64,000 nucleotides of DNA from Aldehydirespirator sp965116865 (GCA_965116865.1 OZ220727.1:1178001-1242000), one strand, 5' to 3'. Shown: positions 32,868 to 41,256, numbered from the stretch's first letter. The notes: generated from the letters alone by a model not told the origin. Made by a program: numbers and translations.

Positions 32868-34085
32868 TCACGGGAGGTACGGCGTGGGGTCCACGGCCCT
32901 GCCGTCGATGCGCATCTCGAAGTGCAGGTGGGGGCCGGTGGACCATCCGGTGGAGCCGATCGCACCGATGCGGTCCCCGCTCTGCACGTCCTGGCCCTCG
33001 GACACCTCGATACGGCTGAGATGGCCGTAGAGGGTGCTGTATCCGAAACCGTGGTAGATGACGACCACGTTGCCGAAACCGCCCCGCTGCCCGGCCAGGA
33101 TCACTTCACCGGAGCGGGCCGCTCTGACCCGGTCGCCGGTGTCGCCGTCGAGGTCGATCCCGTTGTGCTGGCGCACCGACCCGAAGATGGGGTGGACCCT
33201 CGGCCCGAAGCCCGACGTCGTCTCGCCGTCCGCGGGCCAGGCCACCAGCTCGAACGGGCCGTTCTCCGCCTCGTGGCGACGGCGCTCCTCCTCGATCGCG
33301 CGGCGGCGCTCCTCCTCCTCCTGGCGGCGGCGCTCCTCCTCCCTGCGGCGGATCTCGTCCTCGATGCGGAAGATCTCCCGCTCCATCTCCTCGTCCGCCT
33401 GCTCGATCTCGGCCGAGACGAGGTCCCATTCGCGGATGCGGGCCTGGATCTCCCGGCGCAGCTCCAGCGCAGCCGACCGGGCGTCCTCGAGGTCTGCGAG
33501 CCGCTGCTGCTGGGCTAAGCGCTCCTCGTCGGCGTCGGCGGCCCGGTCGAGGGCCCGCCGACGCACCACTTCGATCTGCGCCTCCGCGGTCCGCAGCTCG
33601 TCGGTGATCTCCAACTCGTTGCCGAGGGCGAGGTCGAGCAGGAACAGCTTCACAGCGCTCTGGTTGAGGCCCGTCGAGAACTGCTCGACGAGATTGGCCG
33701 GCGGCTGGACGTAAGCCTCCACAGCCCGTCGGCGCAGCCGTTCTCGGAGGGCCTCGATCTCGTCCACGAACCATTCGGCCTCGGCCCGGGCCGCGTCAGC
33801 CTCGGCCTCCGCAGCCGCGATGGCTGCCTCCGCCGCTTCGACCCGGGTGTGTTGGAGGTCGATGTAGTCGTCCAGCTGCTGGAGCGCATCGACGAGGGCC
33901 GCGTCGTCCGCGACGAGCGCATCGACCTGGACAGCGACGTCAGCGGCATCGCGGGCCAGCTGCACCCGCTGCCGACGGAGGCCGTCGAGGCGCTCGTCGT
34001 CCTGTGCCGGCGCGGCTGCCGCCATCAGCGCTGCCGCGGAAACGATCAGAAGTAGCGCTCCGCAGAGGCGTCGCAGCCTACGCAC
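32868..34085 (-). CDS. M23-family murein hydrolase with coiled-coil domain
   Basis: 405 aa from GTG 34085. A signal sequence (LLLIVSAAALMAAAAPAQ) leads to a long coiled coil (about 30-270) rich in Glu, Arg and Ala, then a LytM/M23 zinc peptidase domain with HNGIDLDG and HLHFEMRIDG, both metal motifs intact. The layout is EnvC-like: exported, acting on peptidoglycan cross-links at the envelope, with the coiled coil as a control or docking part. A longer frame from 34247 crosses a repeat unit and was rejected. gaaatattgc occurs twice, 20 bp apart, about 50 bp upstream. Confidence 0.9.
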   Translation of the reverse strand: MRRLRRLCGALLLIVSAAALMAAAAPAQDDERLDGLRRQRVQLARDAADVAVQVDALVADDAALVDALQQLDDYIDLQHTRVEAAEAAIAAAEAEADAARAEAEWFVDEIEALRERLRRRAVEAYVQPPANLVEQFSTGLNQSAVKLFLLDLALGNELEITDELRTAEAQIEVVRRRALDRAADADEERLAQQQRLADLEDARSAALELRREIQARIREWDLVSAEIEQADEEMEREIFRIEDEIRRREEERRRQEEEERRRAIEEERRRHEAENGPFELVAWPADGETTSGFGPRVHPIFGSVRQHNGIDLDGDTGDRVRAARSGEVILAGQRGGFGNVVVIYHGFGYSTLYGHLSRIEVSEGQDVQSGDRIGAIGSTGWSTGPHLHFEMRIDGRAVDPTPYLP

Positions 34086-34177
34086 GAAGATCAGCGTGAC
34101 GGAACCGCAATATTTCCGCAATTTTAGTGCAATATTTCTGGCGGTGCGCCCATGGCGGCCCGACCCGGTCCCTCCCG

Positions 34178-34289
34178 GCCCGCGCAACAGAGACAACGCC
34201 TGTGGTTGTCGCACCTTGAAGATCTCGTCGGCGGTCATGCGCCGCACGGAGCCCGCGCAACATAGACAACGCCTGTGGTTGTCGCACCT
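34178..34289. repeat. A-X-A unit carrying a hairpin (39 + 34 + 39 bp)
   Basis: gcccgcgcaaca(g/t)agacaa... at 34178-34216 and 34251-34289 with 34 unrelated bases between (period 73). Each A holds a stem gacaac/gttgtc with loop gcctgtg. The second copy overlaps the stop codon of the membrane-protein gene, so A may be its terminator, now doubled. Confidence 0.9.
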
Positions 34290-35673
34290 AGGCGCCGAGC
34301 AGCAGGAGCAGGCCGATGACGGTGTAGCAGACCATCACGGCCAGCATCGGGTACTGCGAGCGCATCGCCAACCTGTGAGGCCAGCGCTCCACCGCCCGGT
34401 CGTGGGACACCGCGACGGCCAGGACATGGCCCACTGCGATGGCCGCGGTCTGCGTCCAGGCGATTGTGTCGGTGGAGACGGCGGTGAAGTTCACCAGATA
34501 GGAGGCAGTGCCGAAGAGGTCCCATCCCCGACCGAAGGGGTCGGAGACGTGCGCGATGATCTGCTGGCCCTCCAGCATCAGGTAGCTGAAATAGTGGGCG
34601 ACTGTGTAGGCCGCCGCGATGGGCAGAAGCGAGGGCGCGAAGGCGTCGGCCAGTTCCCTCTCGCTGTCGCCGGTGACGGCGGCCATCCCGGCAATGGCCG
34701 CCCGGTACAGCACGAACACGACGAAGATCGCGAACACGAGCCCTACGGTGTTGACCGCGGTCAACTCCCAGCCGGTGCGTTGGGCGGCGACGTCGAGCCA
34801 CACCGAACTGCGGGTGAAGCCGTCGTAGGTGGTGGAGCCGAGCACCACGAGGATGAACGCCACCGAGCCTCGCTTGACCGGCAGCACGGCCAGACCGGCC
34901 AGCGGCGCCCTCAGTCTCAGGGCGCCGCCCTCACGGTGCAGCGGCGCCATGGCAGACAGCTTGGTGAACAGCACGCCGAACCCCTCGGCGTCGTGCAGCC
35001 AGCCCCGACCGAACGCTGCCGCGCCCGCTAGCAACGCGACCGTGTAGGCAACCAGGCACATACCGAGCACCCGGATGTCGGTGTTGTCGTGGAAGGCGAG
35101 CTCGAACCAGACGAAGCCGAACACTGCGGCGGTGGCCCACCAGTGGTTTCCGGCGCCGCGGTCGGCGTCGGTTGCCGCCTGACCGCGGAGGCGGGCCCGC
35201 AGTCGGGCCGATCCGTCGGCGATGGTGGTGAACGGGCTGAGGTGCAGCCACACATCCCCCACCAGCACCGACACCACCTGGAGGCCCACCCAGAAGATGA
35301 CGTAGACCGCGACCGGGGCGATGTTCACCGACGGGTTGGTGTTGCCGGCCAGCCCTGCGTAGAGCAGCACGGCCAGCATGAACAGGCCGAGCGCTCTGAG
35401 CAGCGCCGCCAGGAACCGGCAGGCCTGCTGGAACAGCTCTGGGAGGATCCGTCCGGCTGCGGCCGCCCGGAACTTCGGCGTGTCCCAGAACATGCCCAGC
35501 GCCACGAACGAGGCAGCCACCGCGAACGACGCGGCCCATGCCAGTTGCCAGACGGGGACGGGCAGGTCGAGCCGTCCGCCCACGCCGTGCGCGGCCGCGT
35601 CGCCGGCCGACACCCACAGCACAGCGGCGGCCAGCGCCCCTGCGGCCAGGGTTCGGCAGACGGTGGGGCTCAC
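34288..35673 (-). CDS. Multi-pass membrane protein, fenitrothion hydrolase-like family
   Basis: 461 aa from GTG 35673. A hydrophobic N-terminus ending in AHGVGGRLDLPVPVWQL is followed by about ten membrane helices; conserved-looking motifs include HLSPFTTIADG, YDGFTRSSVW and HYFSYLMLEGQ. This matches membrane proteins in actinomycetes annotated as fenitrothion hydrolase, whose natural function is not known to me. An AGGAG about 11 nt upstream may serve ribosomes. The frame from 35709 is open but unlikely to be the real start. Confidence 0.65.
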   Translation of the reverse strand: MSPTVCRTLAAGALAAAVLWVSAGDAAAHGVGGRLDLPVPVWQLAWAASFAVAASFVALGMFWDTPKFRAAAAGRILPELFQQACRFLAALLRALGLFMLAVLLYAGLAGNTNPSVNIAPVAVYVIFWVGLQVVSVLVGDVWLHLSPFTTIADGSARLRARLRGQAATDADRGAGNHWWATAAVFGFVWFELAFHDNTDIRVLGMCLVAYTVALLAGAAAFGRGWLHDAEGFGVLFTKLSAMAPLHREGGALRLRAPLAGLAVLPVKRGSVAFILVVLGSTTYDGFTRSSVWLDVAAQRTGWELTAVNTVGLVFAIFVVFVLYRAAIAGMAAVTGDSERELADAFAPSLLPIAAAYTVAHYFSYLMLEGQQIIAHVSDPFGRGWDLFGTASYLVNFTAVSTDTIAWTQTAAIAVGHVLAVAVSHDRAVERWPHRLAMRSQYPMLAVMVCYTVIGLLLLLGA

Positions 35674-35734
35674 GGCAGCAACGGCTCCTGGTCTATGGCG
35701 GTCCCGCAAGAGGTGGCGACGGATCTGAACCGGT

Positions 35735-35806
35735 GGGCGATACTGGACTCGAACCAGTGACCTCTGCCGTGTGAAAGCAGCACTCTAGCCATCTGAGCTA
35801 ATCGCC
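35735..35806 (-). tRNA. tRNA-Val (anticodon CAC)
   Basis: 72 nt on the minus strand. Acceptor GGCGATT/TATCGCC has one mismatch at the last pair; anticodon stem CTGCT/GGCAG carries loop TTCACAC; T-arm ACTGGTTCGAGTCCAGT is perfect. The D-arm GCTCAGATGGCTAGAGT is normal. CCA is not fully encoded. Confidence 0.92.
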
Positions 35807-35900
35807 CTGGTAACGGTCGAGGCTACCAGCGGCATGGGAGTTGAGAACGCCGGGTTGACGGCAAGGGGACCGCGCCGCCGGCTTCAGCCCCAAACCGAGA

Positions 35901-35991
35901 GTCCGGTCAGACCGCGTCGGGGGCGATGGTCCGACCGCATCGCCGTTGCCGCCGCCGGCGCCGTCCGGTCAGACCGCGTCGGGGGCGATGG
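35901..35991. repeat. A-X-A unit at a gene end (29 + 33 + 29 bp)
   Basis: gtccggtcagaccgcgtcgg... at 35901-35929 and 35963-35991, with 33 bases between (period 62). The second copy covers the amidase stop codon (35969-35971) and last codons, so A is the gene's own 3' end copied outward. Confidence 0.92.
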
Positions 35992-37381
35992 GATCGAGGG
36001 CCAGAAGGTCCTCAATCACGGCGACGGTCTCAAGGACGGACAGATCGTCGAGCTGGTGGCCCACAACCTGCAAGCCGATGGGCACGCCCTCGGTGCTGAA
36101 GCCGCAGCACACCGTGCCGGCCGGGCGCCGGGCGAGGTTGGCCAGAGGCGTGAAACGGAACCAGTTGGGGGTCTCGACGCCGTTGATGGTGCCGTGCCCG
36201 GCCGGGGCCGGGGCCTGACCCGCCAGGGTGGGCGTCAGCAAGACATCGTAGCCGTCCATTAGTTCGGCCAGGCGGATGGACAGCTCACCGGCCTGCCGAC
36301 GGGCGCCGTAGAGCGACTCCGGCGTGGCGCGCTGGTAGGCGTCCTCCAGCATGACTGCCAGCACGTCGGTGACGTCGTCCCACTCGTCGGTGCCGTACAG
36401 CGGGCGGAGCGCGGGCCCGATCAAACCCCCCAGGAACAGCTGGAGGAACGCTCCGGGCACTGCGGTGATCACCGCGCCGGCCTCGACCACCGCCACACCC
36501 TCGGCGGCCAGACGTTCGACCGCTGCTGTGCAGGCCGCCGCGATCTCGGCGTCTACCGGCTCTCCGTCGATCGCCGGCGCCCACAGCACCCGGGCCGGCG
36601 CCCGCGGGCTGTCGAGCGCGGCCCGCCAGGACGTGTCCGGCTTGGGCAGGCTGCGCAGGTCAGCCGGATGGGGGCCGACCACGGCGTCCAGGCACAGGGC
36701 CACGTCGCGGATGAGGCGGGCCATCGGACCCACGCACGACAGGTCGATCAGGCCCGACGGCGGCGGGCCGCTCGGCACCCGGCCCTGGCTTGTCTTGATG
36801 CCCGACAAGCCGCACAGAGCCGACGGTATGCGGATCGAGCCGCCCCCGTCTGACCCGGTGCCTGCCGGGACCATCCCCGACGCGATGGCCGCGCCCGTGC
36901 CCCCCGAGGACCCGCCCGGCGAGCGCTCCAGGTTCCAGGGGTTGAGCGTGGGCCCGAACCGGGGGTTCCAGGTGTCGCCCATGCAGCCGTGCTCGGGAGT
37001 GTTGGTCTTGCCCACGATCACGCAGCCCGCAGCCCGCATCCGGGCGACCTCTGTGCTGTCGAAAGCGGCCTGCGGGTCGTCGCGGGTGTGCATCGCTCCC
37101 TTGGAGGTGCAGAACCCGGCCGCGTCCGCCAGGTCCTTCACGCCGATGGGGATCCCCGCCAGCGGACCGACGTCCTCGCCGGCTTCGATCCGGGCATCGA
37201 TCGCCTCTGCCTGGGATCGTGCGCCGTCGACATCCACGGACACGAAGGCGTTCAGCACCGGGTTGAGCGCCTCTATGCGCTCGAGCGCATGCTCGACAAC
37301 CGCGGCGGCGGTGAGGGCGCCGTCCCGCACCATGGTCGCGAGGGCCTCCACGGTCACCGTCCGGAAGTCGGGTACTTCCAT
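35969..37381 (-). CDS. Amidase-signature-family amidohydrolase
   Basis: 470 aa. The Ser-cisSer-Lys triad is visible: Lys in IGVKDLA, cis-Ser and nucleophile region in SPGGSSGGTGAAIASG...GTGSDGGGSIRIP. Enzymes of this family hydrolyse amide bonds; GatA, amidases and ureido-compound hydrolases share it. It lacks GatB/GatC neighbours, so a catabolic amidase is more likely than tRNA amidation. GGGAGGG 8 nt upstream supports ATG 37381. The stop lies in an A-X-A unit. Confidence 0.9.
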   Translation of the reverse strand: MEVPDFRTVTVEALATMVRDGALTAAAVVEHALERIEALNPVLNAFVSVDVDGARSQAEAIDARIEAGEDVGPLAGIPIGVKDLADAAGFCTSKGAMHTRDDPQAAFDSTEVARMRAAGCVIVGKTNTPEHGCMGDTWNPRFGPTLNPWNLERSPGGSSGGTGAAIASGMVPAGTGSDGGGSIRIPSALCGLSGIKTSQGRVPSGPPPSGLIDLSCVGPMARLIRDVALCLDAVVGPHPADLRSLPKPDTSWRAALDSPRAPARVLWAPAIDGEPVDAEIAAACTAAVERLAAEGVAVVEAGAVITAVPGAFLQLFLGGLIGPALRPLYGTDEWDDVTDVLAVMLEDAYQRATPESLYGARRQAGELSIRLAELMDGYDVLLTPTLAGQAPAPAGHGTINGVETPNWFRFTPLANLARRPAGTVCCGFSTEGVPIGLQVVGHQLDDLSVLETVAVIEDLLALDPIAPDAV

Positions 37382-37476
37382 TGACTCAGCCCTCCCGTGT
37401 ATGTCTCCCGCCGCCGGCCCGAGCAGCCAGTCCGAAGGGGCTCACCCACAACCTGCCGGCCGGGTGGGTGGGCATT

Positions 37477-37872
37477 TCACCACACCGTCGGCGCCGAGGG
37501 GGACCCGCGGTGCCGTCTCATGCGGTCGTCCTTGGCGACGAGGCTCCAGCCGTGCTCGACGGCAGTGGCGTAGATCAGACGGTCCGCGGGGTCGCCGGGG
37601 AACGTGTCGGGCAGAGACGCCGCGATGGACGCGACGGACGGGCTCGACACCGCTGCACGAACGGACTCGGCGAGCTGTCCGAGCCATCTGCCAATGGGCA
37701 GGCTCACACTGATCCGGCCCCGTCGGGCCAGCCAGCCGAGCTCATACCAGGTGATGGCGGCCACCGCTAGCTCGTCGGCTTCCTCCAGTGCGGTCCGCGC
37801 TGCGGCACTGACCCGTTCGGGCTCGGCAGACCACCAATGAAGAACATGAGTGTCGACAAGGAGCGCGCTCAA
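37477..37872 (-). CDS. vapC: VapC-type PIN-domain toxin
   Basis: 131 aa from TTG 37872. LLVDTHVLHWW is the first PIN acidic motif, AITWYELGWL the second, DPADRLIYATAVEHG the third and LVAKDDRM the fourth. It fits the tRNase-type VapC family. The TTG start overlaps the antitoxin stop (TTGA), as in the VapBC pair near 22.5 kb. A GTG at 37884 would give four more residues. Confidence 0.9.
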   Translation of the reverse strand: MSALLVDTHVLHWWSAEPERVSAAARTALEEADELAVAAITWYELGWLARRGRISVSLPIGRWLGQLAESVRAAVSSPSVASIAASLPDTFPGDPADRLIYATAVEHGWSLVAKDDRMRRHRGSPSAPTVW

Positions 37873-38096
37873 TCGAAGTCCCACTCCGCGCCGGTAGTGA
37901 AGAGGGGCTCGCCATCGGTGACGCTTCGAGCCACGCCGATGAACCGGCCCCGCAGAGAGGCGGGTCCGGAGGCCGGTACGAGCCGGGCGACGGTGCGGCC
38001 GTGCTTGGTTATCTCGATCTCGTCTCCGGCTGCGACATCGTCCAGCAGAGCGAGGATGCCGGCCTTCGCCTGAGTTGCCGTCACTTGCCTGGCCAT
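37869..38096 (-). CDS. Phd/YefM-type antitoxin of a VapBC-like pair
   Basis: 75 aa. VTATQAKAGILALLDDVAAGDEIEIT and HGRTVARLVP follow the Phd/YefM DNA-binding fold; the acidic C-terminus (EPLFTTGAEWDFD) should bind the toxin. A strong TACAAT box lies 6 nt before ATG 38096. Confidence 0.88.
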   Translation of the reverse strand: MARQVTATQAKAGILALLDDVAAGDEIEITKHGRTVARLVPASGPASLRGRFIGVARSVTDGEPLFTTGAEWDFD

Positions 38097-38102
38097 ATTG
38101 CC

Positions 38103-38108
38103 ATTGTA
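38103..38108 (-). promoter_or_regulatory. -10 box of the Phd-type antitoxin gene, leaderless
   Basis: TACAAT (minus strand) 6 nt before ATG 38096, near the end of murF, so the TA pair can be expressed independently. Confidence 0.55.
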
Positions 38109-38115
38109 ATGGCCA

Positions 38116-39474
38116 TCACCGGTGTGCGCTGCCGCCAGAGAGATGCTCCACTAGCCGTTCCAGCCCGGCGACCCGCGATCCCTTCACCAGCACGGCCGAT
38201 GAATCGTCCAAGGGACCGATGCCTGCCAGTGCGGCCAGGGCTCCGGCGATGCCCTCTGCCTCCACGGCTGCGGCTCCGCCCGACGAATAGAGCGGCGCGT
38301 CGACTGCGATCACCTTGATTCCGAGCTGTCCTGCCAACGAGCCGACGGCGGCATGCTCCGCGGCTTCGAACTCCCCGAGTTCCGCCATAGTGCCCAGCAC
38401 GGCGATACGGCGCGAGGCTGGCAGCGCTGCCAAGGCGCGCAGGGCCGCCCGCATCGACAGCGGATTGGCGTTGTAGGTGTCGTTCAGGAGTCTGGCGCCC
38501 CCTGCAGTCCGCACGACCTCCATACGCAACGGCGACAGCGTCGGCTCCGCCAGCCCCGCCGCCACATCGTCCAGCGCCACCCCGAGTTCGATGCCGACCG
38601 CGGCTGCGGCCAGGGCATTGTCGACCGAATGCAGGCCGCGGGCTCCCAGCTCGACCTCGATCTCCCCGGCCGGGCTCTGAAGCACGAAGCGGGGGGTGAG
38701 TTCGTCATCGAGGGTGAGGTTCCGTGCCCGCACCTCGCCGCCGGCGCCGAATGTGACCACCCGGACGTCCGCGGCCTTCGCCATGGCGGCCACCTCGGGC
38801 ACGCCCGAGTTGAGGAAGGCCACTCCCCCGACGCCGGCAGCGGGGAGGCACTCGACCAGCTCCCGCTTGGCCGCCACCACCGCGGCGAGCGACCCCAGCT
38901 CGCTGGTGTGCGACAGCCCCACCGTGGTGACCACGCCCATGGTCGGACGGGCCACACGACACATTTCGGCGATGTGCCCGGCGCCCCTCGAACCCATCTC
39001 GACCACCAGCGCTTCGACGTCGTCCGGGGCCGACAGCAGAGTGATCGGCACTCCGATCTCGTTGTTGAACGACCGGGTGCTGGCCCACACCCGTCTGTCC
39101 CGCCCGAGCACCGCTGCCAGCAGGTCCTTGGTGATGGTCTTGCCCACCGACCCGGTCACGCCCACCACCGGCGCCGACCCGAGCCGGCGCCGTGCAGCGC
39201 AGGCCAGGGCGGTCAACGCTGCCAGGGTGTCGTCCACCTCCACCGCGGCGGCGTCGACACCGACGGGCCCGCGGGCGGTCAGATAGGCGGACGCGCCTGC
39301 TGCGACCGCATCGGCGATGAAGTCGTGACCGTCGCGCTCGGCCACCAGCGGGACGAACAGCATGCCCGGCTGCACGTCTCGGCTGTCCTGGATGGCGCCG
39401 TCGATCGTGGCGGCACCGTCGCCGCGCAGGCAGCCCCCGGTGGCCGCCGCGACCTCATCGAGCGTCCAGCGCAT
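38116..39474 (-). CDS. murF: UDP-N-acetylmuramoyl-tripeptide-D-alanyl-D-alanine ligase
   Basis: 452 aa from ATG 39474. Mur ligase layout: N-terminal UDP-binding part (MRWTLDEVAAATGG), ATP loop GVTGSVGKTITKDLL, ALVVEMGSRGAGHI and a C-terminal domain with LLNDTYNANPLSM. It adds D-Ala-D-Ala to the peptidoglycan precursor in the cytoplasm. Ddl, which makes that dipeptide, is divergently transcribed next door. A frame running on to 40017 crosses a repeat array and ddl and was rejected. Confidence 0.95.
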   Translation of the reverse strand: MRWTLDEVAAATGGCLRGDGAATIDGAIQDSRDVQPGMLFVPLVAERDGHDFIADAVAAGASAYLTARGPVGVDAAAVEVDDTLAALTALACAARRRLGSAPVVGVTGSVGKTITKDLLAAVLGRDRRVWASTRSFNNEIGVPITLLSAPDDVEALVVEMGSRGAGHIAEMCRVARPTMGVVTTVGLSHTSELGSLAAVVAAKRELVECLPAAGVGGVAFLNSGVPEVAAMAKAADVRVVTFGAGGEVRARNLTLDDELTPRFVLQSPAGEIEVELGARGLHSVDNALAAAAVGIELGVALDDVAAGLAEPTLSPLRMEVVRTAGGARLLNDTYNANPLSMRAALRALAALPASRRIAVLGTMAELGEFEAAEHAAVGSLAGQLGIKVIAVDAPLYSSGGAAAVEAEGIAGALAALAGIGPLDDSSAVLVKGSRVAGLERLVEHLSGGSAHR

Positions 39475-39505
39475 GCCGCGAGTGTTGCACGCCCAGCCAC
39501 GGCTG

Positions 39506-39682
39506 GCAGAACAAAGCACGCGCGCGCACGCCATGCACGACCGGTGCGCGTGTTTGGACCGAACACGCGCACCGGTGGCAGAACAAAGCGCGCGCACGCC
39601 ATGCACGACCCCGGTGGCCCGGCCCCGGTGGACGGCCCGCAGCCGCGCAGAACAAAGCACGCGCGCGCACGCCATGCACGAC
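39506..39682. repeat. CRISPR-like trio: three 32-36 bp repeats with two different spacers
   Basis: gcagaacaaagcacgcgcgc... at 39506-39541 (36 bp), 39578-39609 (32 bp, four bases lost from the CG run) and 39647-39682 (36 bp). The spacers, 36 bp (39542-39577) and 37 bp (39610-39646), are unrelated to each other. It lies in the divergent murF/ddl gap. No cas genes or leader are visible. The first spacer, with the last base of the repeat, is a perfect hairpin. Confidence 0.9.
39541..39575. other. 14-bp perfect hairpin formed by the first spacer
   Basis: ccggtgcgcgtgtt (39541-39554) pairs fully with 39562-39575 around loop tggaccg. It resembles a terminator stem, yet it sits between divergent genes; it could limit antisense transcripts or act as a protein-binding palindrome. 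Confidence 0.75.
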
Positions 39683-39704
39683 GCTGCCATTTCGGCGCCG
39701 GCGC

Positions 39705-39710
39705 TAGCGT
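39705..39710 (+). promoter_or_regulatory. -10 box of ddl, leaderless
   Basis: TAGCGT ends 7 nt before GTG 39718, the same box and spacing as before the MpaB-family gene at 58849. Confidence 0.5.
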
Positions 39711-39717
39711 CGTCGGC

Positions 39718-40845
39718 GTGGAGGACCGCAGGGTGAGGCTGGTCGTGCTGTTCGGAGGACGCTCCGCCGAACACGACGTGTCGTGCGTCTCGGCCCGTCA
39801 TGTGGTGGCCGCCGCCGATCCCGCGAAGTACATCGTCGAGCCGGTGGGCATAACCCGGGAGGGCCGCTGGGTGCGGGCGACGGAAGCCCTCGGCGCCGGC
39901 TCCGACGCTCTGCCCGAGCGACTCAGCGCCGCCGGTCAGGAGATCGAGCCTCTGACGCTGGCCGCAGACCGCGGAGACGACCCGTCCCGACCGACGGTGG
40001 TGCTTCCGATCCTGCACGGTCCGATGGGCGAGGACGGAACGGTGCAGGGCTTGCTGGAGCTGGCCCGGGTCCCCTACGCCGGGGCCGGGGTGCTGGCCTC
40101 AGCGCTGTGCATGGACAAGACCGCGGCCGCGACGATGCTGACAGCGGCCGGCATCGCCCACACCCGCTGGCGCAGCATGACGCTCGACGACCCGGACGCT
40201 AGCGACGCCGCGCTGGCACCGCAGGTCGAGGCCATCGTCGATGATCTCGGCCTGCCGGTGTTCGTGAAGCCGGCCGGCATGGGATCGTCGGTCGGCATCT
40301 CCAGGGCGGCCACCCGCCGCGGCATAGCCGACGGACTGCGCCTGGCATGCCGCTACGACCGATCCGTCATCGTGGAGGAGGAGGCCCGTGCCCGCGAGAT
40401 CGAGGTGGCCGTGCTCGGCAACGACGAGCCCGCAGCGAGCCTGCCCGGTGAGATAGTCCCCGGCGCGGACTTCTACGACTACGCAGACAAGTACGACGAC
40501 GGCGCCGATCTGCTGGTCCCGGCGCCCCTCGACGACGACGAGACCGACGCTTGCCGGAGCCTCGCCGTCGCCGCCTACCGGGCGCTGCGGGCGGAGGGCC
40601 TGGCCCGGGTGGACTTCCTGTACGAGGACGGGCGCGGCGGGCGCGGCGACCGGGGCTGGATGGTGAGCGAACTGAACACGATGCCGGGCTTCACTCCCAT
40701 ATCGATGTACCCGAAGCTCTGGGCCGCGACCGGGCTCACCTACCCCCGGCTCATCGACCGTCTCGTGGAGCTTGCCCTGGAACGCCACGCCCGCCGCGAG
40801 CACCACACCCGCACCGATCCCGACACCGCCCTTCGCTTCGACTGA
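39718..40845 (+). CDS. ddl: D-alanine-D-alanine ligase
   Basis: 375 aa from GTG 39718. ATP-grasp enzyme: VVLFGGRSAEHDVS at the N-terminus, LHGPMGEDGTVQGLLE, VFVKPAGMGSSVGIS for ATP, and SELNTMPGFTPISMYPKLW near the C-terminus, the Ddl signature that binds Mg2+ and the second D-Ala. It makes the D-Ala-D-Ala dipeptide that MurF adds. A GTG at 39733 is another possible start, but the -10 spacing favours 39718. Confidence 0.95.
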   Translation: MEDRRVRLVVLFGGRSAEHDVSCVSARHVVAAADPAKYIVEPVGITREGRWVRATEALGAGSDALPERLSAAGQEIEPLTLAADRGDDPSRPTVVLPILHGPMGEDGTVQGLLELARVPYAGAGVLASALCMDKTAAATMLTAAGIAHTRWRSMTLDDPDASDAALAPQVEAIVDDLGLPVFVKPAGMGSSVGISRAATRRGIADGLRLACRYDRSVIVEEEARAREIEVAVLGNDEPAASLPGEIVPGADFYDYADKYDDGADLLVPAPLDDDETDACRSLAVAAYRALRAEGLARVDFLYEDGRGGRGDRGWMVSELNTMPGFTPISMYPKLWAATGLTYPRLIDRLVELALERHARREHHTRTDPDTALRFD

Positions 40846-40936
40846 CAGGCCGATCGGCGCGCCGTGCATGGCGAGCGGCCCGTGATGCCGGTGGATTCAG
40901 GCTCCATCAGAAGTCGGCCGCGCTCGGCAGCAGGCT

Positions 40937-41176
40937 TCATCGAGACCTGCAGACGTCGCGGCGATGGCCGACGCGGATCACATGGATCACCAGGCGCTCG
41001 CCGATGACCTCATACAAGATCCGATAGTCGCCGACGCTCACCCGATACACGGACTCCTCACCCGCGAGAGCGACACAGTTCGGAGGCCTCGGCTCGTCAG
41101 CCAGCAGGTCTATCGCGGCTCGAACACGGCGCTGTTCGTGACGGGGCGCGGTTGGAGTTGGTGTTACCGCGTTCAT
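40937..41176 (-). CDS. RelE/ParE-family toxin, apparently without an antitoxin
   Basis: 79 aa from ATG 41176. YRVSVGDYRILYEVIGERLVI and VIRVGHRRDVCR are the RelE core (Arg and His residues that act on mRNA in the ribosome are in place). The usual upstream antitoxin gene is missing: from the start codon to 41318 there is only an A-X-A unit and about 60 bp. The first A copy includes the start codon, so an insertion or later loss may have removed the antitoxin. Confidence 0.8.
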   Translation of the reverse strand: MNAVTPTPTAPRHEQRRVRAAIDLLADEPRPPNCVALAGEESVYRVSVGDYRILYEVIGERLVIHVIRVGHRRDVCRSR

Positions 41177-41256
41177 TCGTCGCAGCATCGCCGGGGTCAC
41201 GGCCTCGACGTCCAGTCAATAGTTGGAGTTGGTGCTACCGCGTTCATTCGTCACAG
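41151..41256. repeat. A-X-A unit at a toxin start (35 + 36 + 35 bp)
   Basis: gttggagttggtg(t/c)taccg... at 41151-41185 and 41222-41256, two mismatches, 36 bases between (period 71). A carries the toxin's ATG and first codons, so a second start now lies 71 bp upstream in a different frame. Confidence 0.9.

Noticed and set aside
34086..34247. N-terminal extension of the M23 peptidase
   Set aside because: It lacks a signal peptide context and runs through an A-X-A unit; GTG 34085 gives a proper signal sequence.
35538..35774. Plus-strand frame ending GLEPVTSAV
   Set aside because: It runs over the antisense of tRNA-Val, another known artefact.
39506..39682. Calling the trio a genuine CRISPR array
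   Set aside because: No cas genes or leader are in the window, and the same repeat-insert form with other A sequences is found at many loci, so it is listed as a repeat with CRISPR-like form.
39475..40017. Extension of MurF to 633 aa
   Set aside because: It crosses the CRISPR-like repeat trio and the start of ddl; the MurF N-terminus begins at 39474.
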